The notes: generated by a model from the sequence alone, not told the origin. DNA of 64,000 nucleotides from Streptomyces paludis (GCF_003344965.1 NZ_CP031194.1:5332001-5396000); one strand, 5' to 3'. Positions 19,175 through 29,117 are shown, numbered from the stretch's first letter. Made by a program: numbers and translations.

Positions 19175-20299
19175 ATGGGTAATGAGCGGGCGTCCGACCG
19201 GGCATGGTTGGATGCGAAGAAGAGGGTGTACGGGGGCACTGACCCGAGCGACCGGCAGGCGGGAATCGTGAGGATCTTCGGGAAGGTACGGCATCGGCCC
19301 TCCGCCTCGTGGCGGCAGGCCACCGACCGCGCGTTCACGCTGATCGGTGACGGCCGGTACGAGGACGCGGGGGCGCTGCTGACGCGCGCGGCGGATCTGG
19401 AACCGTGGCTGGCCGAGTCCTGGTTCAATCTGGCGCTGCTGCACAAGTTCCGGCACGACTGGGAGCAGGCGCGCGCCGCCGGGCTGCGCGCCGTCGCGCT
19501 GCTCGACAAGGAGACCGGCGCTCCCGACTGGTGGAACGTCGGGATCGCCGCGACCGCGCTCCAGGACTGGCCGCTGGCCCGCCGCGCCTGGCAGGCGTAC
19601 GGGCTGCGCGTGCCCGGCAATCCGGTCGGTACGGCACAGACCACCACCGCGCACACCGGCGAGGCCAACGGCGAGCCCGACGGCATGCAGCTGGGCAGCG
19701 CCGCCGTCCGGCTCTCGCCCGAGGGCGAGGCCGAGGTGGTGTGGGGCCGCCGGCTCGACCCGGCCAGGATCGAGGTCCTGTCCATCCCGCTGCCGTCCTC
19801 GGGGCGGCGCTGGGGCGAGGTCGTCCTGCACGACGGCGTACCGAACGGTGAGCGTACGACGGCCACCGGACCTGCCGGGACCACGCGCGCGTACCCGGTC
19901 TTCGACGAGATCGAGCTGTGGGCGCCCTCGCCCGTACCCACCTGGGTGGTGCTGCTGGAAGCGGCGACGGAGGCGGACCGGGACGCGCTGGAGCGGCTGG
20001 CCGCCGACGCGGGCTTCGCCGCCGAGGACTGGTCCTCGTCCGTACGGCTGCTCTGCCGGGCCTGCTCGGAGAGCCGGATGCCGACCGCCGAGGGCGACGG
20101 CGAGCACCTCGACCCGCACGACCACAGCGAGCCGGGCCACCCCGGGCCGCTCGGGCACCGGACGGCCGGGGAGCTGTGGGCGCCGGAGCGCGAGTGCGGG
20201 ATCGCGGCGCCGCCGGGGCTGGTGCGCGGGCTGCTGGACGGCTGGGTCGCGGACAGCCCGGACACCCGGGAGTGGCGCGATCTGGAAGAGGTCTGCTGA
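19175..20299 (+). CDS. TPR-repeat protein
   Basis: Up to 374 residues. TPR-like helices occupy about residues 45-140 (AFTLIGDGRYEDAGALLTRA; WFNLALLHKFRHDWEQARAA). A mixed domain follows with a Cys pair (LLCRACSES) and a His-rich loop. Function unknown. It begins 3 bp after the degenerate HD gene, so it belongs to the same operon. GTG 19268 (MRIFGKVRHR) is a strong alternative start, because the first 31 residues look less conserved in character. Confidence 0.78.
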   Translation: MGNERASDRAWLDAKKRVYGGTDPSDRQAGIVRIFGKVRHRPSASWRQATDRAFTLIGDGRYEDAGALLTRAADLEPWLAESWFNLALLHKFRHDWEQARAAGLRAVALLDKETGAPDWWNVGIAATALQDWPLARRAWQAYGLRVPGNPVGTAQTTTAHTGEANGEPDGMQLGSAAVRLSPEGEAEVVWGRRLDPARIEVLSIPLPSSGRRWGEVVLHDGVPNGERTTATGPAGTTRAYPVFDEIELWAPSPVPTWVVLLEAATEADRDALERLAADAGFAAEDWSSSVRLLCRACSESRMPTAEGDGEHLDPHDHSEPGHPGPLGHRTAGELWAPERECGIAAPPGLVRGLLDGWVADSPDTREWRDLEEVC

Positions 20300-20374
20300 G
20301 GTCTGCCGGGGTCTGCTGACACCCGTCCGCCGTGCCGTGCCGCGCCTGACCGTGCCGCGCCTGACCTTGTGGGC

Positions 20375-20440
20375 GGCTCAGGGCCCTTGATTGGGGGCTC
20401 AGGGCCCTTAATGGGGAGTCCGGGCCCTTAGGGGGAGTCC
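20375..20440. repeat. Short tandem repeat upstream of def
   Basis: Three degenerate units of about 20 bp, ggctcagggcccttgattggg and variants, followed by a partial one. The gggccctta cores are self-complementary. It lies in the 280-bp gap between the TPR gene and def, which otherwise holds only further short repeats (gtctgctgaggtctgccgg; ccgcgcctgaccgtg). Confidence 0.6.
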
Positions 20441-20579
20441 GGGGCGGACGGGGCAGTTGCCCGGAACGTGCGGTGCGCCCCCGAGAGGTGCCCTTAGGCT
20501 GTACGGGCACATCGCGACGGGCCCATCGCCCGGAGCGTGCAGGCAGCACATCGGGTACCGAGGAAGGCGTACTGCGGAC

Positions 20580-21236
20580 ATGGCGCAGCAGGAGACGGAC
20601 CAGCGGATCGACAGCGGCACCTCGGTGGCGGAGCCGGGTGACGGGTTCGTCGTGGACACGGAGGACGCCGAGGCGCGCGAGCTGGCGTACCGCGAGCGCG
20701 GCACATCCCGCCCCATCACCGTCGTCGGGAACCCGGTGCTCCACAAGGAGTGCCAGGACGTCACGGAGTTCGGCGACGAACTGGCCGCGCTGATCGACGA
20801 CATGTTCGCGAGCCAGCACACGGCTGAGGGCGTGGGCCTGGCCGCCAACCAGATCGGTGTGGACCGCAAGGTCTTCATCTACGACTGCCCGGACGACGAC
20901 GGGGTGCGCCACGTCGGCGTCGTCTGCAACCCGGTGCTGGAGGAGCTGCCCCCGGCGGAGCGCGTTCTCGACGACTCCAACGAGGGCTGTCTGTCCGTAC
21001 CGACGGCGTACGCGGCGCTCGCGCGCCCCGACTACGCCGTGGTGCGCGGTCAGGACGCTCAGGGGAACCCCATCAGGGTCAAGGGCACCGGCTACTTCGC
21101 GCGCTGCCTCCAGCACGAGACGGACCACCTGTACGGCTACCTGTACATCGACCGGCTCTCGAAGCGGGACCGCAAGGACGCGCTGCGGCAGATGGCGGAG
21201 AACACGCCGCGCTACGAGGTCGTGCCGAACGCCTGA
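20580..21236 (+). CDS. def: Peptide deformylase
   Basis: 218 residues. All three catalytic motifs are intact: [10 protein letters not shown] (84-93), EGCLS (135-139, metal ligand Cys137) and QHETDH (178-183, metal ligands His179 and His183, catalytic Glu180). It removes the formyl group from nascent proteins in the cytosol. The first 40 residues extend beyond the minimal enzyme. The start at MAQQETDQ is preferred over an upstream in-frame ATG 123 bp earlier. The 3' end overlaps the convergent penicillin-binding protein gene by 25 bp. Confidence 0.95.
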   Translation: MAQQETDQRIDSGTSVAEPGDGFVVDTEDAEARELAYRERGTSRPITVVGNPVLHKECQDVTEFGDELAALIDDMFASQHTAEGVGLAANQIGVDRKVFIYDCPDDDGVRHVGVVCNPVLEELPPAERVLDDSNEGCLSVPTAYAALARPDYAVVRGQDAQGNPIRVKGTGYFARCLQHETDHLYGYLYIDRLSKRDRKDALRQMAENTPRYEVVPNA

Positions 21237-23584
21237 GTTCTCGACGGCTGAGCGTCCGACCGCTGAGCGCTCAACCGCTGGGTGCTCGACGCGCCGGACG
21301 GCTGAGCGCCTGACGACGTGAGTGCGCTCAGCGGTCGGGCGCCCGACGTCTGCGTGCCGAAGTCGGGCCCGAAGCGGTCCGGCCCGAACTCGCTGCCGGA
21401 CCCGTCGTCTCCGTTCGCGGGGTCGTCGTTCACGGGGTTCTCGTCCACGACGTTCCCGTCGGCGGGGTCGCCGTCGCCCCCGGTCCCGTCCTCCGGCGTC
21501 CCGTCGCCCGGTGTCCCGCCCACCGGAGCGTCGTCCGCCGGGACGCCGTCGTCGACCGGTTCCGTGGGGGTGGGGGTCGGGGTGACCGGGAGGACCGGGG
21601 TGAGCGGGACGTTCACGAAGGAGTCCGGCGCCACTTCGAGCTGGTAGTCGCTCCAGATCTGCGGCGGGAAGATCGTGCCCCGCTCGGAGCCCACCCCGCC
21701 CACCCCGTCCATCGTCAGCAGCCGCGCGGTGTCCGGCGACGAACGGAACATCGTGACCGAGGTGCTCAGCACCTTGGTGGCGCCGATGAACCACGCCGAG
21801 TTCATCCCGTCCTCCGCGCCGGTCGCGCCCGCCCAGACCGGGGCGCCGAACCACTGGTCGCGGGTCGGCCCGAGTGTGCTCGGCCCGAGCGCGGTCACCC
21901 CGAGCTGCTGGAGCGCCTCGCCGACCTCCAGCGCCACCGCCGGGTCCATCGCGCGCCGCGCCTGGGGCGGGTTGAAGCCGCTGAGCACGGTGCCGTTGCG
22001 CTCCACCCGTGTCACCGAGTACGGCTCGTGCCCCGTACCGTCACCGGCGAACGCCGTGTACGCGCTGGCCAGCCGGACGGCGCTGGGGGTGGAGGTGCCG
22101 ACGGTGAACGACGGGTCCAGCTGGGCCATGCTGTCCTCGCGCAGCCCGGCAGCGACCGCCATGTTCTTGACCCGGTCGAGGCCGACGTTCTCGCCCGCCG
22201 CGATGAACGCGTCGTTCTGCGAGCGCACCAGCGACTCACCGAGCCCCAGCTCGGAAGGCGCCCCCGTACTGTCCGCCGGTACGAAGCCCGGGCCGCCGAA
22301 CTCCAGCGCGGCGGCGTACACGAACGGCTTGAACGCCGAGCCCGCCGGCACCCCCGAGGTGTCGGCGTTGTTGGTGAAGTGGGTGACGGCGTCCTCGCCG
22401 CCGTACACCGCCACCACCGCGCCGTCGTCCACCCGTACCGACGCGGCGCCCACCTGCACGTTACGGTCGCTCTCGCGGGTCTCGGGCGCCAGGTTCTGGC
22501 GGCGTACCCGGTCCACCGCCCCGGCCAGCGCCAGCACCTTGTCCTTCTCGAACGTCGTGTAGATGCGCAGACCGCCGTCGGCGAGGTCCTGGTCCGTGAG
22601 GTTGGAGCGGTTCTTGAGGTACTTGTTGGCGATGTCGACCAGGTAACCGATCTGGCCCGCCTGGCTGTTGGGCTTGACGGGCAGCTTGGGCTCGGGGAAC
22701 TCCGTGTACGTCGCCCGCTCGGCGGCGGTCATGGCGCCCGTCTCGACCTGCCGGTCCAGGATGTAGTTCCAGCGGCGCTCGGCCCGCTCGTGGTGGGCGG
22801 GGCTGAGGGAGGGGTCGAGTGTGTCCGCGCCCTTCAACAGGCCGGTGAGCAGCGCGGCCTGACTGGCATTCAGATCTCTGGCCGAAATGCCGTAGTACGC
22901 CTGGGCGGCGGCCTGGATGCCGTACGAATCCCGCCCGAACCAGCTGGTGTTGAGATAGCCCTCAAGGATCTGCTCCTTGGGGCGCTCATTGGTGATCTTC
23001 AGTGACAGGAAGAACTCGCGGGCCTTCCTGCTGATCGTCTGGTCCTGGCTGAGATAGGCGTTCTTCACGAACTGCTGCGTGATGGTCGAACCACCCTGGG
23101 TGGCCTCGCCCTTGAGCATGTTGAGCCCGGCGCGCGCGATGCCCTTGAAGGAGACGCCCGAGTCCGAGTAGAAACCGGCGTTCTCGGTGGCCACGACGGC
23201 CCGCTGGACGGTGACGGGCACCTGCTCCAGCGCGACCTCCTGCCGGTTCACATCGCCGACGCTGACCATGCGCTTGCCGTCGGCCCAGTAGTAGACGGTG
23301 GCCTGGCGGCGGGCCACATCGTGCTCGGCGGGGATCTCGATATTGACGTAAATCAGCGCGCCCAGGCCCGCCAGCGCGCCGAACGACGCCAGGCCGGCGC
23401 CCGCGAGCAGCCGCCAGGAGGGCACCCAGCGAAGCCAGTTCTGCCGCCCGGCCCGGGGGTAGTCGATGAGCCGCCGCCCGTCGCCGCCGGCTCTCCCGCC
23501 CCCGGGGCCCATGCTGTCCGGGTGGCCCGGGTGGGGCCAGTCCGCGTCGGACTGCGTGGTGCGGCGCGTGTGGGGCGGTTTCAT
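21212..23584 (-). CDS. Class A penicillin-binding protein with altered KTG motif
   Basis: 790 residues: cytoplasmic N-terminus, one membrane anchor (about 58-82), GT51 glycosyltransferase (about 95-290) and a transpeptidase-like domain (about 370-640). The glycosyltransferase looks active (catalytic Glu134 in [15 protein letters not shown] at 164-171; [10 protein letters not shown]). In the transpeptidase domain SxxK is intact (Ser416-AF-Lys419) and SQN is present (455-457), but the KTG motif reads ATG (587-589). A Pro/Asp/Gly-rich disordered tail ends the protein. The RBS gagagagg is shared with the paralogue upstream. Confidence 0.9.
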   Translation of the reverse strand: MKPPHTRRTTQSDADWPHPGHPDSMGPGGGRAGGDGRRLIDYPRAGRQNWLRWVPSWRLLAGAGLASFGALAGLGALIYVNIEIPAEHDVARRQATVYYWADGKRMVSVGDVNRQEVALEQVPVTVQRAVVATENAGFYSDSGVSFKGIARAGLNMLKGEATQGGSTITQQFVKNAYLSQDQTISRKAREFFLSLKITNERPKEQILEGYLNTSWFGRDSYGIQAAAQAYYGISARDLNASQAALLTGLLKGADTLDPSLSPAHHERAERRWNYILDRQVETGAMTAAERATYTEFPEPKLPVKPNSQAGQIGYLVDIANKYLKNRSNLTDQDLADGGLRIYTTFEKDKVLALAGAVDRVRRQNLAPETRESDRNVQVGAASVRVDDGAVVAVYGGEDAVTHFTNNADTSGVPAGSAFKPFVYAAALEFGGPGFVPADSTGAPSELGLGESLVRSQNDAFIAAGENVGLDRVKNMAVAAGLREDSMAQLDPSFTVGTSTPSAVRLASAYTAFAGDGTGHEPYSVTRVERNGTVLSGFNPPQARRAMDPAVALEVGEALQQLGVTALGPSTLGPTRDQWFGAPVWAGATGAEDGMNSAWFIGATKVLSTSVTMFRSSPDTARLLTMDGVGGVGSERGTIFPPQIWSDYQLEVAPDSFVNVPLTPVLPVTPTPTPTEPVDDGVPADDAPVGGTPGDGTPEDGTGGDGDPADGNVVDENPVNDDPANGDDGSGSEFGPDRFGPDFGTQTSGARPLSALTSSGAQPSGASSTQRLSAQRSDAQPSRTQAFGTTS

Positions 23585-23678
23585 CTGCGCGGACCTCTCT
23601 CCTCAGTCATGAGAGCGGTACGTAATAGCGGGCGTATGCGTTCAATGCTCCCGCGAACAGCCCCCGGGGCCAGTGGAA

Positions 23679-25682
23679 TCAGGCCACTGGTGCGGTGCCG
23701 GCCGGCGGAACGAACATCCCGTTCCCGCCCGGGCTCTTCTCGTCCCACCCCGGGGCGGTGGGCGCATACGGTGCCACCGTGCTCTGGTAGTCGAACCAGA
23801 TCCGGGGCGGGAACACGGTGCCCCGCGCGGAGTCCTCCCCGCCCACCCCGCTCATGGGCAGCAGCTGGGGCTCGTCCGGCTTGGCGCGGAACATCGTGAC
23901 GGCCGTGGACAGCTCCGGCGTGGCGCCGATGAACCAGGCCGACTTCATCCGGTCCTGCTCGCTCGTCCTCCCCACCTGGACCTCGCCCGGGTACCGCGCG
24001 AAACTCTCCTTCTCCCGGCTCTCCCAGCCCAGTTGGGCAAGCGTCCGGCCGACCTCCAGCGCGGTCCCGGCGGTCAGGGCGCGCCGGGCGGCGGGCCGCT
24101 CGAAGCCTTCCAGCGTCTCGTCGCCCAGCTCCACCCTGGTCACGGAGTACGGTTCCCTCCGCTCGCCCCTGTTGACGAACGTGGTGTAAGCGCTGGCCAG
24201 CCGGACGGCGCTGGGCGTCGAGGTGCCGAGGGCGAAGGTCGGCTCCAGCTCGGCCATGCTCTCCTTGCGCAGCCCGGTCGCGACCGCGGTGTCCCGTACG
24301 GTCCGCAGCCCGATGGCCTTGCCCGCCGTCACGAACGAGCCGTGCCGCTGCGTGACCAGCGCGTCGCTGAGCCCGGCCGTCGAGACGCCGAGGGACTGCC
24401 CGGAGCCGCCGAGGGACGGTTCGGAGCCGCCGAGGGCCCGCGTACCGCTCCCGGACTCCAGCGCGGAGGCGAGGACGAATGGCTTGAACGCGGACCCGGC
24501 GGGTACCCCGGCCGTATCCGCGTTGTTGCTGAAGTGCGTAATGGCGTCCGCGCCCCCGTACACCGCGACGACCGCGCCGTCCTCCGCCCGTACCGACGCC
24601 GCCCCGACCTGCACATGCCGGTCGGCCTCGCGCTTCTTCGGGTCGAGGCTCTCCGCGCGTACCTTCTCCACCGACGCCGCCAGCGCCCGTACCTTGTCCT
24701 TCTCGAAGGTGGTGTGGATACGGTAGCCACCGCCGGCCAGATCCTTCTCGGTGGGGCCGCCCCGGCTCTTGAGGTACTTGTTGGCGATGTCGACGAGATA
24801 GCCGGTCTGGCCCGCCTGGCTGGTCGGCTTGACGGGCTTCCGAGGCTCCGGGAAGACCGTGTACTTCGCCCGCTCGGCGGCGGTCATCAGCCCCGTCTCC
24901 ACCTCACGGTCCAGAATCCACTTCCAACGCTCCACGGCCCGCCGGTGGTTCGCGGCGCTGAGCGAGGGGTCGAGGGTCTCCGCGCCCTTGAGGAGCGCGG
25001 CGAGCAGGGCGCCCTGACTGGGAGTCAGCTTCTCGGCGGGAATCCCGTAATACGCCTCGGCGGCGGCCTGGATGCCGTACGAATCCCGCCCGAACCAGCT
25101 GGTGTTGAGATACCCCTCCAGGATCTCCGCCTTGCTGAGCCGCCCGTTGACCTTGAGGGAGAGGACCAGCTCCTTGATCTTGCGGCCGGCGGTCTGCTCC
25201 TGGGTCAGATAGGTGTTCTTCACGTACTGCTGGGTGATGGTCGAACCACCCTGGATCTCCTGGCCCTTGAAGATATTCACGGCGGCGCGCGCGACGCCCA
25301 TCACCGAGATGCCCGGGTCCGTGTAGAAGCCCGCGTTCTCCGCCGCGATCACGGCGGTCTGGACGGGCCCGGGCACCCGGGCCAGCGCGATGTCCTGCCG
25401 GTTCACATCGCCGACGCTGACCATGCGGCTGCCGTCGGCCCAGTAGTAGACGGTGGCCTGACGGCGGGCGGTGTCGTGCGCGTCGGGTATCGGGATCGTC
25501 AGGTAGAGGTACGCGAAGGCGCCGCCCAGGGAGGCGCAGCAGAACAGGGCGAGGAGGGTGAGCTGCTTCCAGGAAGGGAGGAGCCGGCGCATGCGGGTGG
25601 GGGACGGGCGCTCTTGCTTCCGCTGCTTCCTCCGCTGCTTCCGTATGCTGCGGCGCGACTGGAGCGTGTGGGGCAGCCTCAT
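23679..25682 (-). CDS. Class A penicillin-binding protein with eroded transpeptidase motifs
   Basis: 667 residues, closely related to the gene that follows it: basic N-terminus, membrane anchor (about 38-62), GT51 domain with catalytic Glu115, GGSTITQQ (145-152) and [10 protein letters not shown] intact. In the transpeptidase domain SxxK remains (Ser397-AF-Lys400), but the SxN position reads TQR (444-446) and KTG reads RTS (572-574). It is likely a glycosyltransferase with a non-catalytic or poorly catalytic second domain. The start at MRLPHTLQ has a gagagagagg leader almost identical to the neighbour's. Confidence 0.9.
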   Translation of the reverse strand: MRLPHTLQSRRSIRKQRRKQRKQERPSPTRMRRLLPSWKQLTLLALFCCASLGGAFAYLYLTIPIPDAHDTARRQATVYYWADGSRMVSVGDVNRQDIALARVPGPVQTAVIAAENAGFYTDPGISVMGVARAAVNIFKGQEIQGGSTITQQYVKNTYLTQEQTAGRKIKELVLSLKVNGRLSKAEILEGYLNTSWFGRDSYGIQAAAEAYYGIPAEKLTPSQGALLAALLKGAETLDPSLSAANHRRAVERWKWILDREVETGLMTAAERAKYTVFPEPRKPVKPTSQAGQTGYLVDIANKYLKSRGGPTEKDLAGGGYRIHTTFEKDKVRALAASVEKVRAESLDPKKREADRHVQVGAASVRAEDGAVVAVYGGADAITHFSNNADTAGVPAGSAFKPFVLASALESGSGTRALGGSEPSLGGSGQSLGVSTAGLSDALVTQRHGSFVTAGKAIGLRTVRDTAVATGLRKESMAELEPTFALGTSTPSAVRLASAYTTFVNRGERREPYSVTRVELGDETLEGFERPAARRALTAGTALEVGRTLAQLGWESREKESFARYPGEVQVGRTSEQDRMKSAWFIGATPELSTAVTMFRAKPDEPQLLPMSGVGGEDSARGTVFPPRIWFDYQSTVAPYAPTAPGWDEKSPGGNGMFVPPAGTAPVA

Positions 25683-25787
25683 CGACGCGGACCTCTCTCT
25701 CGCTGGCCTGACGGGAGGGAGGACGGGATGGGGGCCGCCGATGTTGTCGCCGTCACGCGATGGTCTTAAACCACCACCGTGAGGCAC

Positions 25788-26798
25788 TCACGCGCTACGG
25801 CGCGTCACCTCCGAGGGGTCCGCCACCCGCCGCGCCTCCGCGAGGACCGGGCCCCGGAACGTGCGGCGGTACGCGTTCGGGGTGGTCCCCAGCGTCCGCA
25901 GGAAGTGATGGCGCAGCCCGGCCGCCGTACCGAAGCCGGCGCGGCCCGCGACACTGTCGACCGTCTCGTCCGTCGCCTCCAGCAACTCCTGAGCCAGCAG
26001 CACCCGTTGACGCAGCAGCCAGCGGTAGGGCGTGGTGCCGGTCTCCTGCTGGAAGCGGCGGGCGAACGTACGCGGCGACATGTGCGCCCGCGCGGCCAGC
26101 TCGTCGACGGTCATCTCGCGGTCGAGGTGCCGCTCCATCCAGCCGAGCACCTCACCGACCGTGTCGCAGCGGCTGCGGGGCAGCGGATGCTTGATGAACT
26201 GCGCCTGGCCGCCGTTCCGGTGGGGCGGTACGACCATACGGCGCGCGATCGCGTTGGCGACCTCGGTGCCGTACTCCTTCCGTACGAGATGGAGGCAGGC
26301 GTCGATCCCGGCCGCCGTGCCCGCCGAGGTGATCACCGGGTCCTCGTCCACGTAGAGCATGTCCGGCTCGATGACGGCCAGCGGAAAGGCGCGCGCCAGC
26401 TCGGCCGCGTGCCGCCAGTGCCCGGCGCACCGCCGCCCGTCCAGCAGCCCGGCGGCCCCGAGCGCGAACACCCCCGAGCAGACGCTGAGCACCCGCGCGC
26501 CACGGTCGACGGCGTCACGCAGCGCGGCCAGCAGCTCGGGGGGAAACTCGCGGGTCGCGTACGCGTCGCCCGACGGCACCGCGATCAGATCGGCTTCCTC
26601 CAGCCGGTCGAGCCCGTACGAGGTACCGATGGTGAACCCGGCGTGGGTACGGACCGTCGGCCCCTCGGCGGAGACCACGGCGAAGTCGACCAGCGGCACG
26701 CCGTCTTCGGTCCGGTCATGCGCGAACACCTCGCAGACGACGCCCAGTTCGAAGGGATGGACTCGGTCGAGCACGACTGCGGCCACATTCTTCAGCAT
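25788..26798 (-). CDS. GlxA-family transcriptional regulator (DJ-1/PfpI + AraC HTH)
   Basis: 336 residues. The N-terminal DJ-1/PfpI-like domain (about 1-180) carries CSGVFALGAAG at the nucleophile-elbow position; the C-terminal AraC-type double HTH covers about 215-315 (VDELAARAHMSPRTFARRFQ; SVAGRAGFGTAAGLRHHF). Such proteins regulate adjacent genes in response to small metabolites. The start MLKNVAAVVLD excludes a 73-residue upstream extension. It is divergent from a small membrane protein across an 81-bp gap containing an inverted repeat. Confidence 0.88.
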   Translation of the reverse strand: MLKNVAAVVLDRVHPFELGVVCEVFAHDRTEDGVPLVDFAVVSAEGPTVRTHAGFTIGTSYGLDRLEEADLIAVPSGDAYATREFPPELLAALRDAVDRGARVLSVCSGVFALGAAGLLDGRRCAGHWRHAAELARAFPLAVIEPDMLYVDEDPVITSAGTAAGIDACLHLVRKEYGTEVANAIARRMVVPPHRNGGQAQFIKHPLPRSRCDTVGEVLGWMERHLDREMTVDELAARAHMSPRTFARRFQQETGTTPYRWLLRQRVLLAQELLEATDETVDSVAGRAGFGTAAGLRHHFLRTLGTTPNAYRRTFRGPVLAEARRVADPSEVTRRSA

Positions 26799-26803
26799 GC
26801 CGT

Positions 26804-26846
26804 CAGTGTGGCAGCAATTCGAGGTTCGATGACAGTCCTGCCACTG
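26804..26846. promoter_or_regulatory. Inverted repeat between the GlxA regulator and a small membrane protein
   Basis: cagtgtggcag (26804-26814) faces ctgccactg (26838-26846), an imperfect palindrome with one extra base in the left half and a 23-bp centre. It occupies the middle of the divergent promoter region, where an AraC-type regulator would bind. Binding is inferred. Confidence 0.4.
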
Positions 26847-26879
26847 CTTTCTTCGGCGCGTGAGCGGGACAGTAGAGCC

Positions 26880-27122
26880 ATGGACACCAACACCACCATC
26901 CACACATTCCAGACCATTCTCACCCTCGTGGCCCTCTTCGCGGTGCTCTCCGCGGCGTCGCTGTACGGGCACCTCAAGGACCGGGCGATCGACCGCCAAC
27001 TGCGCGAGGCGGAACACCCGAGGCGGCGTCCCGCGCCGGCCCCCTCCCGCTCCGCAGCAACGTATGCCCTGCCCAGCACAGCCCCGCGCCTACGGCGTAC
27101 CACAGCAGGTCAGGCGCGTTGA
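26880..27122 (+). CDS. Small single-span membrane protein
   Basis: 80 residues. One hydrophobic segment (TILTLVALFAVLSAASLYGH, about 12-31) is followed by a charged helix (LKDRAIDRQLREAEH) and a low-complexity Pro/Ala/Arg tail. Function unknown. The N-terminal half looks like a real protein; the tail is antisense to the DUF2809 gene, with 149 bp of overlap, so its reading may be fortuitous. Divergent from the GlxA-type regulator. Confidence 0.5.
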   Translation: MDTNTTIHTFQTILTLVALFAVLSAASLYGHLKDRAIDRQLREAEHPRRRPAPAPSRSAATYALPSTAPRLRRTTAGQAR

Positions 27123-27420
27123 ACGTCGACCCGAGCACCAGCCGGGCGACCACACTGCGCCCGGCCAGCTCGGCCGGCACCCCCGTCAACTGAAGCAGCT
27201 CCACCCCCCAGCTGAACCCGACCGCCCCCACGGCAGCGACCCCCGGCCGCACCCGGGGCCACCCGAAGACGACGACCGCATAAACCAGCACGGTATAGAG
27301 CGCATCCCCGCCGTACTTGGCCACATCCCCACCACCGAGCACCCCGACCCCAAGCCCAGCCCCAACGGTCACCATCACACCCACACCCGCAACGACGCGC
27401 ACACGCACAAGGCCCCCCAT
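26974..27420 (-). CDS. DUF2809-like membrane protein
   Basis: 148 residues with four hydrophobic segments. SWGVELLQLTG and STFNAPDLLWYAVGAGL match the VanZ/DUF2809-type membrane fold. Function unknown. The start at MGGLVRVR (27420) is preferred to a 25-residue Pro-rich extension that would reach into the next gene. It lies 10 bp downstream of the radical SAM gene on the same strand, so it may be the last gene of that operon. Confidence 0.7.
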   Translation of the reverse strand: MGGLVRVRVVAGVGVMVTVGAGLGVGVLGGGDVAKYGGDALYTVLVYAVVVFGWPRVRPGVAAVGAVGFSWGVELLQLTGVPAELAGRSVVARLVLGSTFNAPDLLWYAVGAGLCWAGHTLLRSGRGPARDAASGVPPRAVGGRSPGP

Positions 27421-27430
27421 GCGCGGCAGC

Positions 27431-28546
27431 TTACGGGGGCGCGGTGGCGGGGGCGGGAGCGCCGTGGAGAGCGACGAGGCGGTCCGCCTCGCCATCGCGG
27501 AAGTCCGCGACCTCCCGGCACAGCCGGCTCATCACGAACTCGCCGAGAGGTACGCAGAGGTCCATGCGCTGAATACAGACACCGACCATGAAGGGGCCGT
27601 CCTGGGCCCGGTAGAGCCGCACACCGTAGAACCCTTCCTGACAGTCCTGGTCGTTGTTGAAGCGGCAACCGGCGCAGGTGGCCGGCAGCCGCACCGGACG
27701 GATGCTCTTCGCGTACAGGGGGCGGCCGTCGGGCAGCCGGTAGCGGGTGCGCTGGTCGGAGGTGCCCGCGGTGAGAACGTGCTGTTCGGGGACGGCGCCG
27801 AGGCGTTCCACGACCTCCCGCATGGCGGCCAGCGACGCACCGTCGTCCTCCAGTGAGACCAGCATGCGCACGACGACCCGATGCCCGTGCTCCTCGATGA
27901 CACGCAGTACGCGCTCCACATGGGCGACATTGGGGACCACGATGTTCGCGGCGACCTTCACCCCGTGCCGCGAAGCGGCTTCGATGGTGGCACCGAGCGC
28001 GGCGAGCTTCCGTGCCGCCCGGTCGGGTGAGGCGAGGCGGGGAGCCTGGACCGCGGCCAGCTCTTCCGGAGTCGTACCGAAGACGCTCAGATTGATCCGG
28101 TCCAGTCCCGCCGCCGCGCACTCCGGCAGAATCGCCGCCCCGTTCTCCCCGTTGGATGTGACCCCGACAGTGAGGCCGAGACGGTGAGCGATGTCGATCA
28201 GCGCGGGGAGATCCGGGTGCAGAGTGGGCTCACCCCCGGTGAAGTGGACTTCATCGGTGGGCAGACTCCCGCGTACGGCGGCCAGAGCGAGGGCGAAATC
28301 GGCGTCCGCCTCGATTCGCCGGGGCAAGAAGGCAGCACGGTTGGTGCGTAAGTAGAGGGAGACCCGGCCGGTACGGCCGGGGCCACCGGTGAATTCCGCG
28401 GCCGTGCGCCCAAGGTTGTCCGCCGCCACGGGGGTCCCCTCGTTGTGGCAGAAGGTGCAGGCCAGCCCGCACGCGTCAATGATCTTGACGCGAAGGGTGC
28501 GATCGGGCACCACCGTCACGGGAATCCGGTGTGCGTCGTACGTCAT
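27431..28546 (-). CDS. Radical SAM protein
   Basis: 371 residues. The cluster-binding CGLACTFC (Cys26, Cys30, Cys33) is near the N-terminus, followed by the TGGEPTLHP SAM-binding segment and a TIM-barrel core of MoaA type. A C-terminal Cys cluster (CAGCRFNNDQDC ... CIQRMDLC) suggests an auxiliary iron-sulphur site. The substrate is unknown; no precursor peptide is visible nearby. It lies downstream of the CYTH gene with a 37-bp gap and an RBS (aggaggtgac). Confidence 0.88.
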   Translation of the reverse strand: MTYDAHRIPVTVVPDRTLRVKIIDACGLACTFCHNEGTPVAADNLGRTAAEFTGGPGRTGRVSLYLRTNRAAFLPRRIEADADFALALAAVRGSLPTDEVHFTGGEPTLHPDLPALIDIAHRLGLTVGVTSNGENGAAILPECAAAGLDRINLSVFGTTPEELAAVQAPRLASPDRAARKLAALGATIEAASRHGVKVAANIVVPNVAHVERVLRVIEEHGHRVVVRMLVSLEDDGASLAAMREVVERLGAVPEQHVLTAGTSDQRTRYRLPDGRPLYAKSIRPVRLPATCAGCRFNNDQDCQEGFYGVRLYRAQDGPFMVGVCIQRMDLCVPLGEFVMSRLCREVADFRDGEADRLVALHGAPAPATAPP

Positions 28547-28583
28547 CGTGTCACCTCCTGATCGGACCAGGACGGCATACCGT

Positions 28584-29117
28584 TCAGAACCGCAGGTCGG
28601 CGATCGACTCCAGATCGATGCCGTAGCGGGCGAACACCTTGGTGGTGTTCTCGCTGGTCAGATCCTCCAGCGGAATGTCCAGCAGCTTCGCGGACGCCCA
28701 GACCTCCGCCGCGCTGTCGGCCTCGATCTCCAGGTACGGCGGAATGAGCGGCCAGGAATCGATCTCCAGCCTTACGCGGCCCAGGAGCCAGGAGCTGCGC
28801 CGGTTCTCCTGGTAGGACTTGGGTGAGATGCCCATCCGTCCCAACAGCGCGTGCGCGGTGCCGAAGTCACCCACCGTCGTCTCGGTCTCACGGGTCCCGT
28901 CGATGGCGTCGGACGTGACCTCCTTGACACACAACGTCACTTCGTCACCGGTATCCCGAAGCCGGATCCACCGGCCGGGCTCGGGGGGCTGGGTGTCGTA
29001 GACGTGGCGACGCATGAGCCGGTCCGCCAGATGACGGCCGCCCGCGTCCGCGATCCGGGCCGCCATCGCGAGGGGATCGACGTTCAGGAGTTTCGCTTCG
29101 TACTCGACAACCGACAT
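28584..29117 (-). CDS. CYTH-domain protein (CyaB/thiamine-triphosphatase-like)
   Basis: 177 residues. The signature ExExK is present at the N-terminus (EYEAK), with alternating charged strands typical of the triphosphate tunnel fold (RLRDTGDEVTLCVKE; RVRLEIDSW; YLEIEAD). The family binds triphosphorylated substrates and hydrolyses or cyclises them. The start MSVVEYEAK is supported by the motif position. It forms an operon with the radical SAM gene and is divergent from the hypothetical/DUF6879/XRE operon. Confidence 0.85.
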   Translation of the reverse strand: MSVVEYEAKLLNVDPLAMAARIADAGGRHLADRLMRRHVYDTQPPEPGRWIRLRDTGDEVTLCVKEVTSDAIDGTRETETTVGDFGTAHALLGRMGISPKSYQENRRSSWLLGRVRLEIDSWPLIPPYLEIEADSAAEVWASAKLLDIPLEDLTSENTTKVFARYGIDLESIADLRF

